Origin: Bacillus sp. X1(2014)
GTDB taxonomy: Bacteria > Bacillota > Bacilli > Bacillales_B > DSM-18226
Length of the DNA stretch: 64,000 nucleotides
Direction: 5' to 3'
Assembly (NCBI RefSeq): GCF_007678255.1
Contig: NZ_VEED01000019.1
Location: 1-64,000 of the forward strand
Below, piece after piece: positions 27,458-36,819 of the stretch (position 1 is the first letter of the stretch; the number at the start of each line of letters is the position of its first letter). Both the position numbers and the translations under genes were made by a program. The notes beneath the pieces are model-generated. The model saw only the letters and a program-made list of their open reading frames with translations. It was not told the DNA's origin and ran no database searches.

Positions 27458-29902
27458 TTAATTATTTGCATTAGCCTCTAAAATGGATTCTAAATCTGCA
27501 TGGGTAATTAATACTTCACGCGCTTTGCTTCCATTTGCACTAGTAATATAGCCACTAGTCTCAAGCATATCCATCAATCTAGCCGCACGATTATAGCCTA
27601 TTTTAAAACGCCTTTGCAGACTTGATGTTGATGCTCCGCCCTGGTCAATGATAAACTCACAGGCCTCATAAAAAAGTTCATCTTCCGTTTCCGTTACTTG
27701 AGCTTTTTTTAATAATTCTTCTTGCTCAAACAAGTAATCCGGTTCGCGCTGTTCCCTAACATGACCTACAACCAGATCAATTTCTTCATCCGAGACAAAC
27801 GTTCCTTGCAAACGGACAGGTTTAGATGAACCATTTTCTAAAAATAACATATCACCACGGCCAAGTAACTTTTCTGCCCCACTAATATCAATGATTGTAC
27901 GTGAATCCACCTGAGAAGAAACAGAAAAGGCAATTCGCGTAGGAATATTGGCTTTAATTAAGCCCGTGATTACATCAACAGATGGCCTTTGTGTGGCAAC
28001 AATTAAATGAATCCCACATGCTCTTGCCTTTTGAGCTATTCTACAAATAGCTTCTTCCACATCTGCTGGGGACATCATCATTAAATCGGCTAACTCATCG
28101 ATAATAATAACAATAAACGGAAGTTTGTCCGCATATTGTTTATGCTTTATTGCCAGCTCATTAAAGCGATTAATGTCACGAACACCGGTATGGGCAAACA
28201 ATTCGTAACGTCTTTCCATTTCTTCAACCGCCCATTTTAATGCAGCTGTTGCTGCCTTAACATCCGTTATAACAGGACTGACAAGATGTGGAATACGGTT
28301 ATATGGTGCGAGTTCGACCATTTTTGGGTCAATTAATAATAGCTTTAAGTCTTCAGGGCTGGCTTTAAAAAGTAAGCTAACTAAAATAGTGTTAATGCAG
28401 ACACTCTTCCCTGATCCTGTCGCACCAGCAATCAAACCGTGCGGCATTTTCTTCAAGTCTGTGACAATCGGCTTTCCGGCAATATCCAGGCCAAGGACGG
28501 CTGTTAAGGGAGAGGTAGATTCTTTGAAAGTACTGCTTTGAATAATTTCGTTAATAAATACAGGACGTGACTTTTGGTTTGGTACTTCAATCCCAATCGT
28601 ATGCTTTCCTGGTATTGGAGCTTCCATCCTGATGTCTCTTGCGGCAAGGCTTAGCTTTATATCATCAGTTAGGTTGGTAATTTTGTTTACCTTAACCCCT
28701 GGCTCCGGCTGAACTTCAAAACGAGTAACCGCAGGACCTTGTGTTACATTAACAACACTGGCGCCGACATTAAAGTTTTGTAAGGTTTCGTTTAAAATTT
28801 CTTCTTGCTCTAATAACCATTTCGTATCATTCCCCACTGTCACAGGAGGGTTTAGCAAACTAGATGTTGGGAACACATAATGACTATCATCTGGTTCAGC
28901 CTGGGTGATCTCTTCTATTCTTGGGATTAGGTCGATCACTTGGTTATTCTTTTCCGACTGAACATATTCTTGTGTCTGCATAACTTGTGCTTCCACTACC
29001 CTATTTCTCTTCCGCTCTTCCCATTTTTGTTTATCTTGTTTTAACATCATCACATTAAATGGCAAATGAGAACGCTTTGGTACTGTGGGTTCAGATATAG
29101 TTTCTGGTTCTGGAATGATCTCAGGTTCTGAGAAAGACTCTAGTTCTGAAACGAACTCTGGTTCTGAAACGGAATCTGGTTCTAAAATGGTCTCTGGTTC
29201 TAATGTAACCTCGAATTCTGGTAAATCCTCTTCCACATCATTTGTTGCTGCTATTAATTCTTTTACCTCTTCAAATGAGTCTCCATCCTGTGGTTCTATG
29301 AATTCTTTCTGAACGATTTCTCCATGAGTTGTTTCCACATTGAGGATTTCCATTTCAATTTCTGATTGTTTAGTGATTTCTACTTCAGTTGCCACCCTTT
29401 CTGGAGGAGTTAAACTTTCAATCAGATTTTTTTCATCCTCTTCTAGAAAGTGGCTTAATTCATGCTCGATAACATTCTTCGTATTCTTCGGCCGATTAAA
29501 CCCAAAAACGGGAGAAGGAATTTCTGTCGGTTGGAAGGGACCGCTCTTCTTACTAGTTGGTTCTGTTTTAAGTTTAGGCGGTTCCTGTTTAACCATTTTA
29601 ACTTCTGGTTTTTCCCTAATGATTCTCTGATCCGGTTCTGGCAGCGAATTTTTTCTTTTTTGTCGTAATGTTTGTTCTTTTGGCTTGGGTTTTTCCTTAA
29701 GTTTTGGCGGATGAAAAGGATGATTACTGCCTTTTGGGTATTGATAGGACACCTTTGTCTCTAAATCCTTTACACTTTCATTTTTGTTTAGAAACGGCAG
29801 ACCTTCTTGTTTATGTATTATGTAACCTTCAAATTCATCATCATCATCATCTTCTTTTCTTAATTTTTGAAATAGGTTTTGGAACCAGCTCAAAACTATC
29901 AC
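27458..29902 (-). CDS. sftA: SftA, soluble FtsK/SpoIIIE-type DNA translocase
   Basis: 814 residues without membrane helices, which distinguishes SftA (YtpT) from SpoIIIE. A poorly conserved N-terminal linker (about 1-360) is rich in Pro, Glu and Lys and includes an acidic EP-repeat tract at 235-275. The motor follows: alpha domain from about 365, Walker A GATGSGKS at 493-500, Walker B IIIDELADLM ending near 608, and a C-terminal winged-helix gamma domain (SLQRRFKIGYNRAARLMDMLE) that reads DNA orientation sequences. It moves chromosome DNA away from the closing septum. The start is a GTG with a weak site; a TTG three codons later is possible. Confidence 0.93.
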   Translation of the reverse strand: MIVLSWFQNLFQKLRKEDDDDDEFEGYIIHKQEGLPFLNKNESVKDLETKVSYQYPKGSNHPFHPPKLKEKPKPKEQTLRQKRKNSLPEPDQRIIREKPEVKMVKQEPPKLKTEPTSKKSGPFQPTEIPSPVFGFNRPKNTKNVIEHELSHFLEEDEKNLIESLTPPERVATEVEITKQSEIEMEILNVETTHGEIVQKEFIEPQDGDSFEEVKELIAATNDVEEDLPEFEVTLEPETILEPDSVSEPEFVSELESFSEPEIIPEPETISEPTVPKRSHLPFNVMMLKQDKQKWEERKRNRVVEAQVMQTQEYVQSEKNNQVIDLIPRIEEITQAEPDDSHYVFPTSSLLNPPVTVGNDTKWLLEQEEILNETLQNFNVGASVVNVTQGPAVTRFEVQPEPGVKVNKITNLTDDIKLSLAARDIRMEAPIPGKHTIGIEVPNQKSRPVFINEIIQSSTFKESTSPLTAVLGLDIAGKPIVTDLKKMPHGLIAGATGSGKSVCINTILVSLLFKASPEDLKLLLIDPKMVELAPYNRIPHLVSPVITDVKAATAALKWAVEEMERRYELFAHTGVRDINRFNELAIKHKQYADKLPFIVIIIDELADLMMMSPADVEEAICRIAQKARACGIHLIVATQRPSVDVITGLIKANIPTRIAFSVSSQVDSRTIIDISGAEKLLGRGDMLFLENGSSKPVRLQGTFVSDEEIDLVVGHVREQREPDYLFEQEELLKKAQVTETEDELFYEACEFIIDQGGASTSSLQRRFKIGYNRAARLMDMLETSGYITSANGSKAREVLITHADLESILEANANN
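29078..29200 (-). repeat. imperfect minisatellite inside sftA
   Basis: Reading on the plus strand, TCTGGTTCTGAAA-type units recur with 15- to 30-base spacing and encode the acidic EPE/SEPE series of SftA residues 235-275. Such tracts change length easily between strains. Confidence 0.65.
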
Positions 29903-30012
29903 TCTTTCTACTAACTACTTTAAATCTATCACTTTATTTTATCAGTTTTTTAGATTTTTTCGACATAATTCTTTCAAATGAGGCAAAATACACTCTGAAT
30001 AATCAATCAATG

Positions 30013-30043
30013 AAAAAAGATCACTGTGACTGTGATCCTTTTT
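30013..30043 (-). terminator. ytpQ terminator
   Basis: GATCAC / GTGATC stem with a 7-base loop and T6 on the minus strand side. Confidence 0.75.
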
Positions 30044-30053
30044 CTATTTTTAA

Positions 30054-30848
30054 TTATTTATTTTTTCCTAAAATAAAAATAGGTTCTAATTCACCATTTT
30101 CATATAAAAATGATAGAGCTGTAATTGGTACATGACCGTTTGCAAAAAAACTCATGGCCATCTGCGCCATTACATCATATCCTCGATCATTACGAATATC
30201 AGCAATAATTAACACATCCTGGTGTGGAACAGCAAGCACCATCGTCCCCGTTATCTTCTTTTCGAATTCATTTAAGAACACCTTATTTAAGATCCGGCTT
30301 GCATCGTATCCATCATTTGTGTTTAAAAAGTAAAAGCTGTTGCCGGCGACTTGATCCTCTTTTAATGGAGTAGATAGGGATCTGGCATTAAATAAAGCAA
30401 TTTCCTTAATTCTTGTTGCTTCCCAACCCTCTTTCGCCATGATACGAGAGTCGATTAACCGATAGGTATTGCCTTGATCATAGGCATAATAAATTTTTGT
30501 TTCCGCTGTGTGCTCATCAATTAAAAATGGCACTCCCTCTTCTGCTTCCTTTGGGAAGGATGAGGAGCGAATTACGGGGAAGATTTTTTTCTCATGATCG
30601 GTTAACTGAATTGCGTCCTCCATCGCACGAAGACCTTCTTCAATATAATAAACGACTTCATCGATGGCTTTTTCCTTTTGAATATGCCATTTCGCAATAA
30701 TTCCAGGTATAGCGACTGTTATTCCTTTTCCTGACTCTTTACTTTCAAAGCGCAGTTGATCCTTCTCTCGATCATAAGAAATCACCCGATTTTCACGAGA
30801 CAGGCGTCTCTCTAATTCGGTTTTCATTTTTCTGCTATCCATTTTCAT
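30054..30848 (-). CDS. ytpQ: YtpQ, DUF1444 family protein
   Basis: 264 residues, soluble. It begins [16 protein letters not shown] and carries the DUF1444 pattern including [15 protein letters not shown] and a C-terminal [32 protein letters not shown]. Function unknown. The start at ATG 30848 is chosen because GGAGGAATTCAA precedes it, five codons inside the longest frame. Same order as B. subtilis (ytpP-ytpQ-sftA). Confidence 0.88.
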   Translation of the reverse strand: MKMDSRKMKTELERRLSRENRVISYDREKDQLRFESKESGKGITVAIPGIIAKWHIQKEKAIDEVVYYIEEGLRAMEDAIQLTDHEKKIFPVIRSSSFPKEAEEGVPFLIDEHTAETKIYYAYDQGNTYRLIDSRIMAKEGWEATRIKEIALFNARSLSTPLKEDQVAGNSFYFLNTNDGYDASRILNKVFLNEFEKKITGTMVLAVPHQDVLIIADIRNDRGYDVMAQMAMSFFANGHVPITALSFLYENGELEPIFILGKNK

Positions 30849-30891
30849 TTTGAATTCCTCCATTTTTGGAGCTGCTTTTCTATTTTACATG

Positions 30892-30919
30892 AAAAACCCT
30901 CCATCTCAAAGTGATGGAG
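30892..30919 (-). terminator. ytpP terminator
   Basis: CTCCATC / GATGGAG stem followed on the minus strand by GGTTTTTC. The ytpP transcript would therefore carry the repeat at 30952-31017 in its 3' untranslated region. Confidence 0.7.
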
Positions 30920-30951
30920 AGTTCTTCATAATTTTTTGGTTCTGGAAACAA

Positions 30952-31017
30952 GTCTGTTGATTTCCGCTCCAGGCACTCGCTTTCCGCGGGCGTGCCTTCT
31001 GCTCCAATCAACAGTGA
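30952..31017. repeat. short copy of the Bacillus GC-rich dispersed repeat
   Basis: Has the outer arms CTGTTGATTTCCGCTCCAGGCAC and GTGCCTTCTGCTCCAATCAACAG joined through CTTTCCGCGGGCG, matching the two ends of the 184-bp element at 31952-32135 with its centre deleted. Confidence 0.75.
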
Positions 31018-31024
31018 TTAAAAA

Positions 31025-31339
31025 TTATTTTAAACCTGAGATAAAATTTTCTATTTCTTCTTGTGTTTTTCGGTCTTTGCTTACGAATCGGCCTAGTTCG
31101 TTTCCGTTTTCGAATGCGATAAAGCTTGGAATTCCGAAGACATCTAATTGCTGGCATATATCAATATACTCATCTCGATCAACATGAATAAATGTATACT
31201 CATTAAATTTGGATTCTATTTCTGGTAAAATCGGTTCAATAACTCGACAATCTGGACACCAGCCTGCTGAAAACATGAAAATTGTTTTTCCATGATCGCG
31301 AAGCTGTTCAAATTGCTCTGCTGACTCTAAATTCTTCAA
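31025..31339 (-). CDS. ytpP: YtpP, thioredoxin-like protein
   Basis: 104-residue thioredoxin-fold protein with the redox motif WCPDC (in SAGWCPDCRVIEP) and the cis-proline region FGIPSFIAFENG. Likely a cytoplasmic disulfide reductase of narrow specificity. I start at TTG 31339, where ACGGAGGCG lies 8 bases upstream; the longer frame from 31369 has no ribosome binding site. Confidence 0.88.
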   Translation of the reverse strand: MKNLESAEQFEQLRDHGKTIFMFSAGWCPDCRVIEPILPEIESKFNEYTFIHVDRDEYIDICQQLDVFGIPSFIAFENGNELGRFVSKDRKTQEEIENFISGLK

Positions 31340-31421
31340 AATCAACGCCTCCGTAAGAATCTTTTGCACTTTTCAATGCTTTCTTCTGAAATCATAGCAG
31401 TTAGACTGCTTTTCAGTCCAA

Positions 31422-31925
31422 TCATCTGCTCCTTTTGTATTGTCCCACTAATAGGTTCATAACATGAGTAAACATTTCAGAGCGATTCACCATTCCGTTA
31501 GTAAAAATACCAACTGCTCCCTCTTGTTTCCTTACATTTTTACTTTTCGCATAATCTTCCATAACCGGTCCGAGCTCTTCACCTGCCCTTAATCTGACTG
31601 CTACTTCTTCCGGAAGAGGGATCCTTGCTCCTCCGGCAATAATCGGTTCCCTATCATTGGATACAAGTGCCCCCCAGTTACAAATGAATAATCCGTAACT
31701 CGTTTCTTGAACACCGCCCTCAAGTCCAATTCCAATGTCTCCATTTCCATGTTGGAGGGCACCAATTGCTCGGTTTATGGCCCCTTTTATTGTTTCATCA
31801 TCAGAAAACGGCTGTTCGTTAACTCCTGATGGAATATCTAAGTCAACAAATTCATGGTTCTCAGTAAAACAATTTTTCACTGCATTAATTTTAGCAGGGT
31901 TCTTTGACCCAATAATAATTTTCAT
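31422..31925 (-). CDS. DUF84 / YjjX-type inosine/xanthosine triphosphatase
   Basis: 167 residues. The family marks are IIIGSKNPAKINAVKNCF at the N-terminus, SGVNEQPFSDDETIKGAINRA, the GIGLEGGV acidic loop and a C-terminal EGAVGIFTNG. Members hydrolyse non-canonical purine triphosphates such as ITP and XTP, cleaning the nucleotide pool. It is a house-cleaning gene whose promoter region is occupied by a 184-bp repeat element. Confidence 0.85.
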   Translation of the reverse strand: MKIIIGSKNPAKINAVKNCFTENHEFVDLDIPSGVNEQPFSDDETIKGAINRAIGALQHGNGDIGIGLEGGVQETSYGLFICNWGALVSNDREPIIAGGARIPLPEEVAVRLRAGEELGPVMEDYAKSKNVRKQEGAVGIFTNGMVNRSEMFTHVMNLLVGQYKRSR

Positions 31926-31951
31926 GATGATAACTCCTTTTGAATAAGTAG

Positions 31952-32135
31952 GCTGTGTTAAAGTTAACTGTTGATTTTAGCACTCTGTTGATTGGAGTGG
32001 AAGGCACGAAGACTCCTGCGGGAGTACGGGGCAGGGGAGACCCCACAGGCGCTAAGAGCGCCGAGGAGACTCCCCGCAACGCCCGCGGAAAGCGAAGTGC
32101 CTGGAGCGGAAATCAACAGACTAGTTTTACACAGC
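31952..32135. mobile_element. 184-bp MITE-like GC-rich element
   Basis: Bounded by near-perfect terminal inverted repeats GCTGTGTTAAA and TTTTACACAGC. A second nested pair (CTGTTGATTGGAGTGGAAGGCAC and GTGCCTGGAGCGGAAATCAACAG) and GC-rich inner hairpins (CTCCTGCGGGAG, GGCGCTAAGAGCGCC) complete a long foldable structure. It encodes nothing. GC content far above the neighbours. A deleted relative lies at 30952-31017. It fills the space between ytoP and the DUF84 gene. Confidence 0.75.
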
Positions 32136-32166
32136 AAAAAAGTAAAGGGAGCATAAAATGCCCCCT
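32136..32166 (-). terminator. ytoP terminator
   Basis: On the minus strand GGGGGCAT / ATGCTCCC with TTTACTTTTTT following; it abuts the end of the 184-bp element. Confidence 0.6.
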
Positions 32167-32177
32167 AAAAAATTAAC

Positions 32178-33251
32178 TTAACTGTTCGCTTTTATTGTAT
32201 CAACCGTTGTTTTGTCACAAGCCTTGACTAGTTTAACAATCAGTTCTTTCGCAGCTGCATAATCATCTACATGAACAATCGAGGCATGGGTATGAATATA
32301 ACGCGAACAAATACCAATAACCGCACTTGGAATACCCTCATTTGATTGATGGACCCGGCCGGCATCTGTTCCGCCCTGTGAAACAAAATATTGGTACGGA
32401 ATTTTATGTGTTTCAGCAGTATCGAGGACGAACTCTCTCATCCCGCGATGTGTGACCATTGTCCGGTCAAGGATTCGAAGTAATGCCCCTTTCCCTAATT
32501 GGCCAAATTCATTCTTATCACCCGTCATATCATTAGCGGGACTTGCGTCGAGTGCAAAAAAGATATCTGGATTAATCATATTAGCCGCAGTTTGAGCACC
32601 ACGTAACCCGACTTCTTCTTGGACCGTTGCCCCTGAATAAAGTGTATTTGGTAATGTTTCGTCTTTTAATTCCTGGAGTAACTCAATAGCTAAGCCACAA
32701 CCGTAGCGGTTATCCCATGCTTTTGCTAATATTTTTTTCGGATTGGCCATTGGTGTAAATGGACAAATTGGCAGAATTGCCTGCCCTGGCTTAATCCCTA
32801 TCCGTTTCGCATCCTCACGGTCGTCTGCACCGATATCGATCAGCATATTTTTAATTTCCATTGGTTTATTCCGCTTTGCATCGTCTAATAGATGTGGCGG
32901 TATCGAACCAACAACCCCAATCACTGGGCCGTTATTGGTCATCACTTGAACACGCTGGGCAAGAATTACTTGACTCCACCAGCCGCCAAGCGGCTGAAAG
33001 CGAAGCATTCCGTTTTCTGTAATCGCGGTTACCATGAAGCCTACTTCATCCATATGACCTGCTACCATTACAGTAGGGCCCGTTTCAGCTCCCCTTTTCA
33101 CCCCAAAAATACTGCCAAGATTATCTTGAACAAGTTCATCTGAGAATTGAGATAATTGTTCCCTCATAAATTTTCTGACTAAATGTTCATTTCCGGGAGC
33201 ACCGGGAAGTTCTGTTAATGTTTGAAAAAGCTTTAAGGTTTGATCGTTCAT
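32178..33251 (-). CDS. ytoP: M42-family metallopeptidase (YtoP)
   Basis: 357-residue zinc or cobalt aminopeptidase of the glutamyl/deblocking family M42, which forms large tetrahedral cytosolic assemblies. Metal-ligand motifs: [18 protein letters not shown], the catalytic [16 protein letters not shown] and a C-terminal [20 protein letters not shown] precedes the ATG. Confidence 0.93.
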   Translation of the reverse strand: MNDQTLKLFQTLTELPGAPGNEHLVRKFMREQLSQFSDELVQDNLGSIFGVKRGAETGPTVMVAGHMDEVGFMVTAITENGMLRFQPLGGWWSQVILAQRVQVMTNNGPVIGVVGSIPPHLLDDAKRNKPMEIKNMLIDIGADDREDAKRIGIKPGQAILPICPFTPMANPKKILAKAWDNRYGCGLAIELLQELKDETLPNTLYSGATVQEEVGLRGAQTAANMINPDIFFALDASPANDMTGDKNEFGQLGKGALLRILDRTMVTHRGMREFVLDTAETHKIPYQYFVSQGGTDAGRVHQSNEGIPSAVIGICSRYIHTHASIVHVDDYAAAKELIVKLVKACDKTTVDTIKANS

Positions 33252-33431
33252 TTTTTGAGCTCCTTTAGGTTTCTCGGGTTAATTTATGTATATATTTAAT
33301 TTTACAGAACTTTGGTTTCTCTTTCCATCATTTGAATTTAATACATGTAATAGTATGTTCCTATCCATTAATACGATATACTGAGAAGAGAATCCTATCT
33401 TTTCCAAATTTTTATCTTTGGGAGGTCCTTT

Positions 33432-33761
33432 ATGAATTGGAAGTCATTTCTCCTCGGTGCAGCGGTCGGTATGATTAGCGGTTATGCTGCCAAAGAATTC
33501 ATCGATAGTAAAACTAAGGTATCGGCAGAAAAAGTATTAGAACAAGTAAAAAAGCAATTTACCAAGAATGGTCCAATCAATGGTTCATGGATACATATGG
33601 AAGCAGAGCCGTATGAAAAGCAGCACATCAATTACCTCGTCTACAAAGGCGGCATTTCTAAAAACAATGATGGTACAACTGAGCAATTCGAATTCATTGC
33701 CGATGCCCAAACAGGTACACTTTTGGATGTTCGTTCTTTGTCCAGCGATCTAGTTTCATAG
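33432..33761 (+). CDS. ytzB: YtzB, small PepSY-like membrane-anchored protein
   Basis: 109 residues. A short N-terminal hydrophobic helix (about 5-24, FLLGAAVGMISGYAAKEF) anchors a PepSY-like domain (VSAEKVLEQVKKQF ... QFEFIADAQTGTLLDV). Function unknown. A TTGGGAGG site precedes the ATG. Same place and length as B. subtilis ytzB. Confidence 0.85.
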   Translation: MNWKSFLLGAAVGMISGYAAKEFIDSKTKVSAEKVLEQVKKQFTKNGPINGSWIHMEAEPYEKQHINYLVYKGGISKNNDGTTEQFEFIADAQTGTLLDVRSLSSDLVS

Positions 33762-33765
33762 TAAG

Positions 33766-33800
33766 AATAGCCGTACCTGACAGGTTACGGCTATTTTTTT
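33766..33800 (+). terminator. shared terminator ytzB / ytnP
   Basis: AATAGCCGT / ACGGCTATT stem followed by T7; lies between convergent genes. Confidence 0.88.
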
Positions 33801-33802
33801 GC

Positions 33803-34645
33803 TTAATTTTCTCTTTTAATACTTTCAACAATTTGCTTGCCGTCCGAATCCCATTTCACTGCCCGGTAAAAAGCATCATGATAAAAACTAAACCATGCGT
33901 TGTTATGTAATCCGTATGGAAGCCATTTTTCCTTGGCTGCAATCGAAGTCATTGGATAGTCATCATAAGCCATCACCCATAATACAGGTTGGTGAGCATG
34001 AGTTGCCATCAGATCAGCCATATGAATCAACAATTCTCCACGGTCCTCTATAATAAGGATTGAATGTCCGTTACTATGACCGCCGGTATGAACCATGGTT
34101 AGCGCTCCTAAATTCCATTTTTCTTCAAAAGGAACTACCTGCGCTTCAATCGCTTCCCAATTTTCTTTCCAATATGTATTTTTCGAGCGTATATTAGGGT
34201 TCCGCATTTCATCCCATTCTACTTGTGAGGTAATGATTTTTGCATTAGGAAAGGCTGAAACGTAATGTCCATTCTCTAGCTTTGTCAGGCCCCCTGCATG
34301 GTCAAAATGCAAATGAGTCATCAAGACGTAATCGATATCTTCTGCGTGTAAACCTAACTTAGCTAAAGATTCAACCAGCTCTGATTCTTTCGTTACACCA
34401 AAATTTCTTAATTGTTTTTCTGATAATTTCCCTTTACCAATTCCCGTTTCGACTAAGAAATTTTTCCCATCCATTTGAATGAACATCGGATCCGTTGGTA
34501 ATTCAATTTGGTTTCTTTCATTGGAGGGATATTTCTTCGACCACATTCCTTTCGGAACAACCCCAAACATAGCACCGCCATCTAAATTTGTTACACCTCC
34601 AGATAACCATGTTATGGTGACACCGCCAATTTTTACTGTTTGCAA
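33803..34645 (-). CDS. ytnP: YtnP, metallo-beta-lactamase-fold lactonase
   Basis: 280 residues, as in B. subtilis. The dinuclear zinc motif HLHFDHAGG, the H in [12 protein letters not shown] and the Asp in [10 protein letters not shown] are intact. YtnP of B. subtilis is a quorum-quenching lactonase that blocks signalling in Streptomyces and cleaves homoserine lactones. The start at TTG 34645 follows AAAGGGGGAAG and gives the family length; a 13-codon longer frame exists from 34684. Confidence 0.88.
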   Translation of the reverse strand: MQTVKIGGVTITWLSGGVTNLDGGAMFGVVPKGMWSKKYPSNERNQIELPTDPMFIQMDGKNFLVETGIGKGKLSEKQLRNFGVTKESELVESLAKLGLHAEDIDYVLMTHLHFDHAGGLTKLENGHYVSAFPNAKIITSQVEWDEMRNPNIRSKNTYWKENWEAIEAQVVPFEEKWNLGALTMVHTGGHSNGHSILIIEDRGELLIHMADLMATHAHQPVLWVMAYDDYPMTSIAAKEKWLPYGLHNNAWFSFYHDAFYRAVKWDSDGKQIVESIKREN

Positions 34646-34701
34646 CCCTACTTCCCCCTTTGCTCCTTTTCTATATATTAACATTTTGTATATATTTGAA
34701 G

Positions 34702-34734
34702 AAATAAAAAGAACAGCTCAATAATGAACTGTCC
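34702..34734 (-). terminator. trmB terminator
   Basis: On the minus strand GGACAGTTC / GAGCTGTTC (two G-U pairs) followed by TTTTTATTTC. Confidence 0.6.
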
Positions 34735-34742
34735 TGAAAAAG

Positions 34743-35384
34743 TTAGTTTTGATATTTTACTTCGCAGCGATAAATACGGCTTCCTTTTTCTGAAAATTTC
34801 TCTTCATACTCTGTCATGATGTTTCCTTCATAATCACTTTTATGAAGATCTAGACTAATGTACTTTAATAATAATCCGTACTCCGAAAAGCTAATTAGAG
34901 AATGTTCAAATAACCCTTGGTTGTCTGTTTTAAAATGGATTTCTCCACCATCAACCATAATATCCTCATAAAGCTTTAGGAAGTCCTTATATGTTAATCT
35001 TCTTTTTCTATGACGGTATTTTGGCCATGGATCAGAAAAGTTCAAATAGACCTGGTCCACATCATTTTTGGCAAAATATTTCGGCAAATCCACCGCATTT
35101 ACATTAAGGAGCCTGAGGTTTGGTAAATCGGCTTCAATTAATCGTTCTAAAGCAGTAATGATAACACTATCGTATAATTCAATACCAATATAATTTATCG
35201 TCGGATTAGCTCTTGCCATTTCCGTAATAAATTGACCTTTGCCTGTACCAACTTCAATATGAAGCGGTTGATCGTTATTAAAAACTTCATGCCATTTTCC
35301 TTTATATTCTTCAGGATTGGCAACAATATATTGAGGATGCTGCTCGATTTTTTCCTTTGCCCAAGGTTTATGTCTAACTCTCAT
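34743..35384 (-). CDS. trmB: tRNA (guanine-N7-)-methyltransferase
   Basis: 213 residues, SAM-dependent methyltransferase that makes m7G46 in the tRNA variable loop. SAM motif I is [12 protein letters not shown]; the family motif [17 protein letters not shown] is present. Same length as B. subtilis TrmB. Confidence 0.95.
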   Translation of the reverse strand: MRVRHKPWAKEKIEQHPQYIVANPEEYKGKWHEVFNNDQPLHIEVGTGKGQFITEMARANPTINYIGIELYDSVIITALERLIEADLPNLRLLNVNAVDLPKYFAKNDVDQVYLNFSDPWPKYRHRKRRLTYKDFLKLYEDIMVDGGEIHFKTDNQGLFEHSLISFSEYGLLLKYISLDLHKSDYEGNIMTEYEEKFSEKGSRIYRCEVKYQN

Positions 35385-35481
35385 TTATGACACTCCTAAA
35401 AATAATATTGTTCGTTACATATATCATGCACCATTTTTCAGTACAAGTTTAACTTAATGGAAAATAAGGTCATGCATAAAC

Positions 35482-35517
35482 AAAAAAAGAATTCACAACC
35501 TAACAGTGTGAATTCTT
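35482..35517 (-). terminator. terminator reading from ytmP, beyond ytzH
   Basis: AAGAATTCACA / TGTGAATTCTT, 11-bp stem; the minus strand side continues with T5. The nearest minus-strand gene upstream is ytmP, so ytmP transcripts would run antisense across all of ytzH before stopping here. A plus-strand T-tract exists also. Confidence 0.65.
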
Positions 35518-35532
35518 GTTTTTAAAAAACAC

Positions 35533-35829
35533 TTGAGAGGGTGTACATTCATGCCATTAAGTCATGATGACCAAGTCACTTTATTAAAAGATATATTAAA
35601 CAATCATCAAACCGATTGCTGCGGGTCTGTTGCAGAATGTGAACAATTAGAGCGATTAGTGAAATCTCTAATGGTAAACACAGAGGTTGATCAAAATGTT
35701 AAGAATATCTTACAGGAAGTATATCAGTACAGCCACCATGGAGTTGGTACAGCTGATTTGGATCAACATATTTTATCTAACCAAGCAAACTTATCAAGTT
35801 GGGTAAGTAATATTGACCAATTTTCCTGA
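35533..35829 (+). CDS. ytzH: YtzH-like protein
   Basis: 98 residues, soluble, helical; begins MPLSHDDQVTLLKDILNNHQTDCCGSVAECEQLERL, the YtzH family pattern with the CCG pair. Function unknown. A GAGAGGG site precedes the ATG. Its TGA is directly followed by the opposite-strand stop of ytmP with no base between. Confidence 0.85.
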   Translation: MRGCTFMPLSHDDQVTLLKDILNNHQTDCCGSVAECEQLERLVKSLMVNTEVDQNVKNILQEVYQYSHHGVGTADLDQHILSNQANLSSWVSNIDQFS

Positions 35830-36603
35830 TTAGCGAATTTCATCTAAGAACTTTATCCACTTGTTCATTTCTTCCAAGCGATTTTTATTCTTATACCATT
35901 GAATTGAAGAAAGCGTCTGAATGGTAACATACCATTTCATTCGTAACTTTAGGTTATCGGTCAGCTCTTTGCCGTACATGCTTAACCAATCCTGCCAATT
36001 TTCTTTTGGAATATACCAATAAAGGAGCAATCCTAGATCAATGGCGGGGTCAGCGATCATTGCCCCATCCCAATCAATCAAATACAACTGGTTGTCTTCA
36101 GCAAGCAGCCAGTTGTTATGGTTAACATCTCCATGACAAACCACTTTCTCATCGCAATAGACATTTAATGCTTCCTTTTTTAAAAAGCTCATTGCATTTT
36201 GCACTTCAGGCAAGGAAAGTACCTGTTCATCTAACTCGTTTACCACCGATTGCAATATAGGCTCTGGATGTAAAGGAGATGTCTCTATCCGGCTTAACAT
36301 ACCCAACATTGGCTCTGAGCAATGAATCTTCTTTAGCAGTCTAGCAACGAGTTTTTGATTCATTTCTGACGGCTTTAGTTCTCTGCCGGGAAGCCACTGC
36401 TGTGCAGTAATTACATCTCCACTTTCCAACCTTTTTGTCCAAACAAGCTTTGGGACAATGCCTTCTGCTGAGAGTACAGCAAGGAACGGAGACGAATTCC
36501 GTTTCAAAAAAAGCCTTTGGTCTTTATATTTTGCATAAAAGGCTTCACCTGTTTTGCCTCCAGCAGGGGTAATTTCCCACTCTTGTCCTAGTATATGATC
36601 CAA
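35830..36603 (-). CDS. ytmP: YtmP, aminoglycoside/choline kinase-fold phosphotransferase
   Basis: 257 residues of the APH family. The catalytic loop is CHGDVNHNNWLL and the DFG-equivalent is LIDWDGAMIADPAIDLG. Substrate unknown; choline- or thiamine-kinase-like. Starts at TTG 36603 with AAGGTGAG upstream. Convergent with ytzH end to end. Confidence 0.85.
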   Translation of the reverse strand: MDHILGQEWEITPAGGKTGEAFYAKYKDQRLFLKRNSSPFLAVLSAEGIVPKLVWTKRLESGDVITAQQWLPGRELKPSEMNQKLVARLLKKIHCSEPMLGMLSRIETSPLHPEPILQSVVNELDEQVLSLPEVQNAMSFLKKEALNVYCDEKVVCHGDVNHNNWLLAEDNQLYLIDWDGAMIADPAIDLGLLLYWYIPKENWQDWLSMYGKELTDNLKLRMKWYVTIQTLSSIQWYKNKNRLEEMNKWIKFLDEIR

Positions 36604-36723
36604 AATTGCTCACCTTCAATTTATGCCGTTCTTATGGGCTTATTCCCCTATATCAGAGGTATAACCTGCGTTGCCGGAAGGTCTTATATTACCACAGTTT
36701 CATCAACAGCTTTTATTTTTTTA

Positions 36724-36763
36724 AAATAAAAAAAAAGCTATTGAAACCATTGCACACAATAGC
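36724..36763 (-). terminator. amyX operon terminator
   Basis: GCTATTG / CAATAGC stem followed on the minus strand by a run of nine T. Confidence 0.85.
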
Positions 36764-36819
36764 CATCTTATTAAATTTTATCTCGGATTACCTTTTTTCG
36801 TCAAGTATATCTGCAGAAA

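Noticed and set aside
29085..29312. Ser-rich open frame on the plus strand
   Set aside because: Shadow of the acidic EP-repeat tract of sftA.
31955..32176. 73-codon open frame across the 184-bp element
   Set aside because: Arises from the hairpin-rich repeat; no ribosome binding site, and product is Pro/Gly/Arg-rich and unlike a protein.
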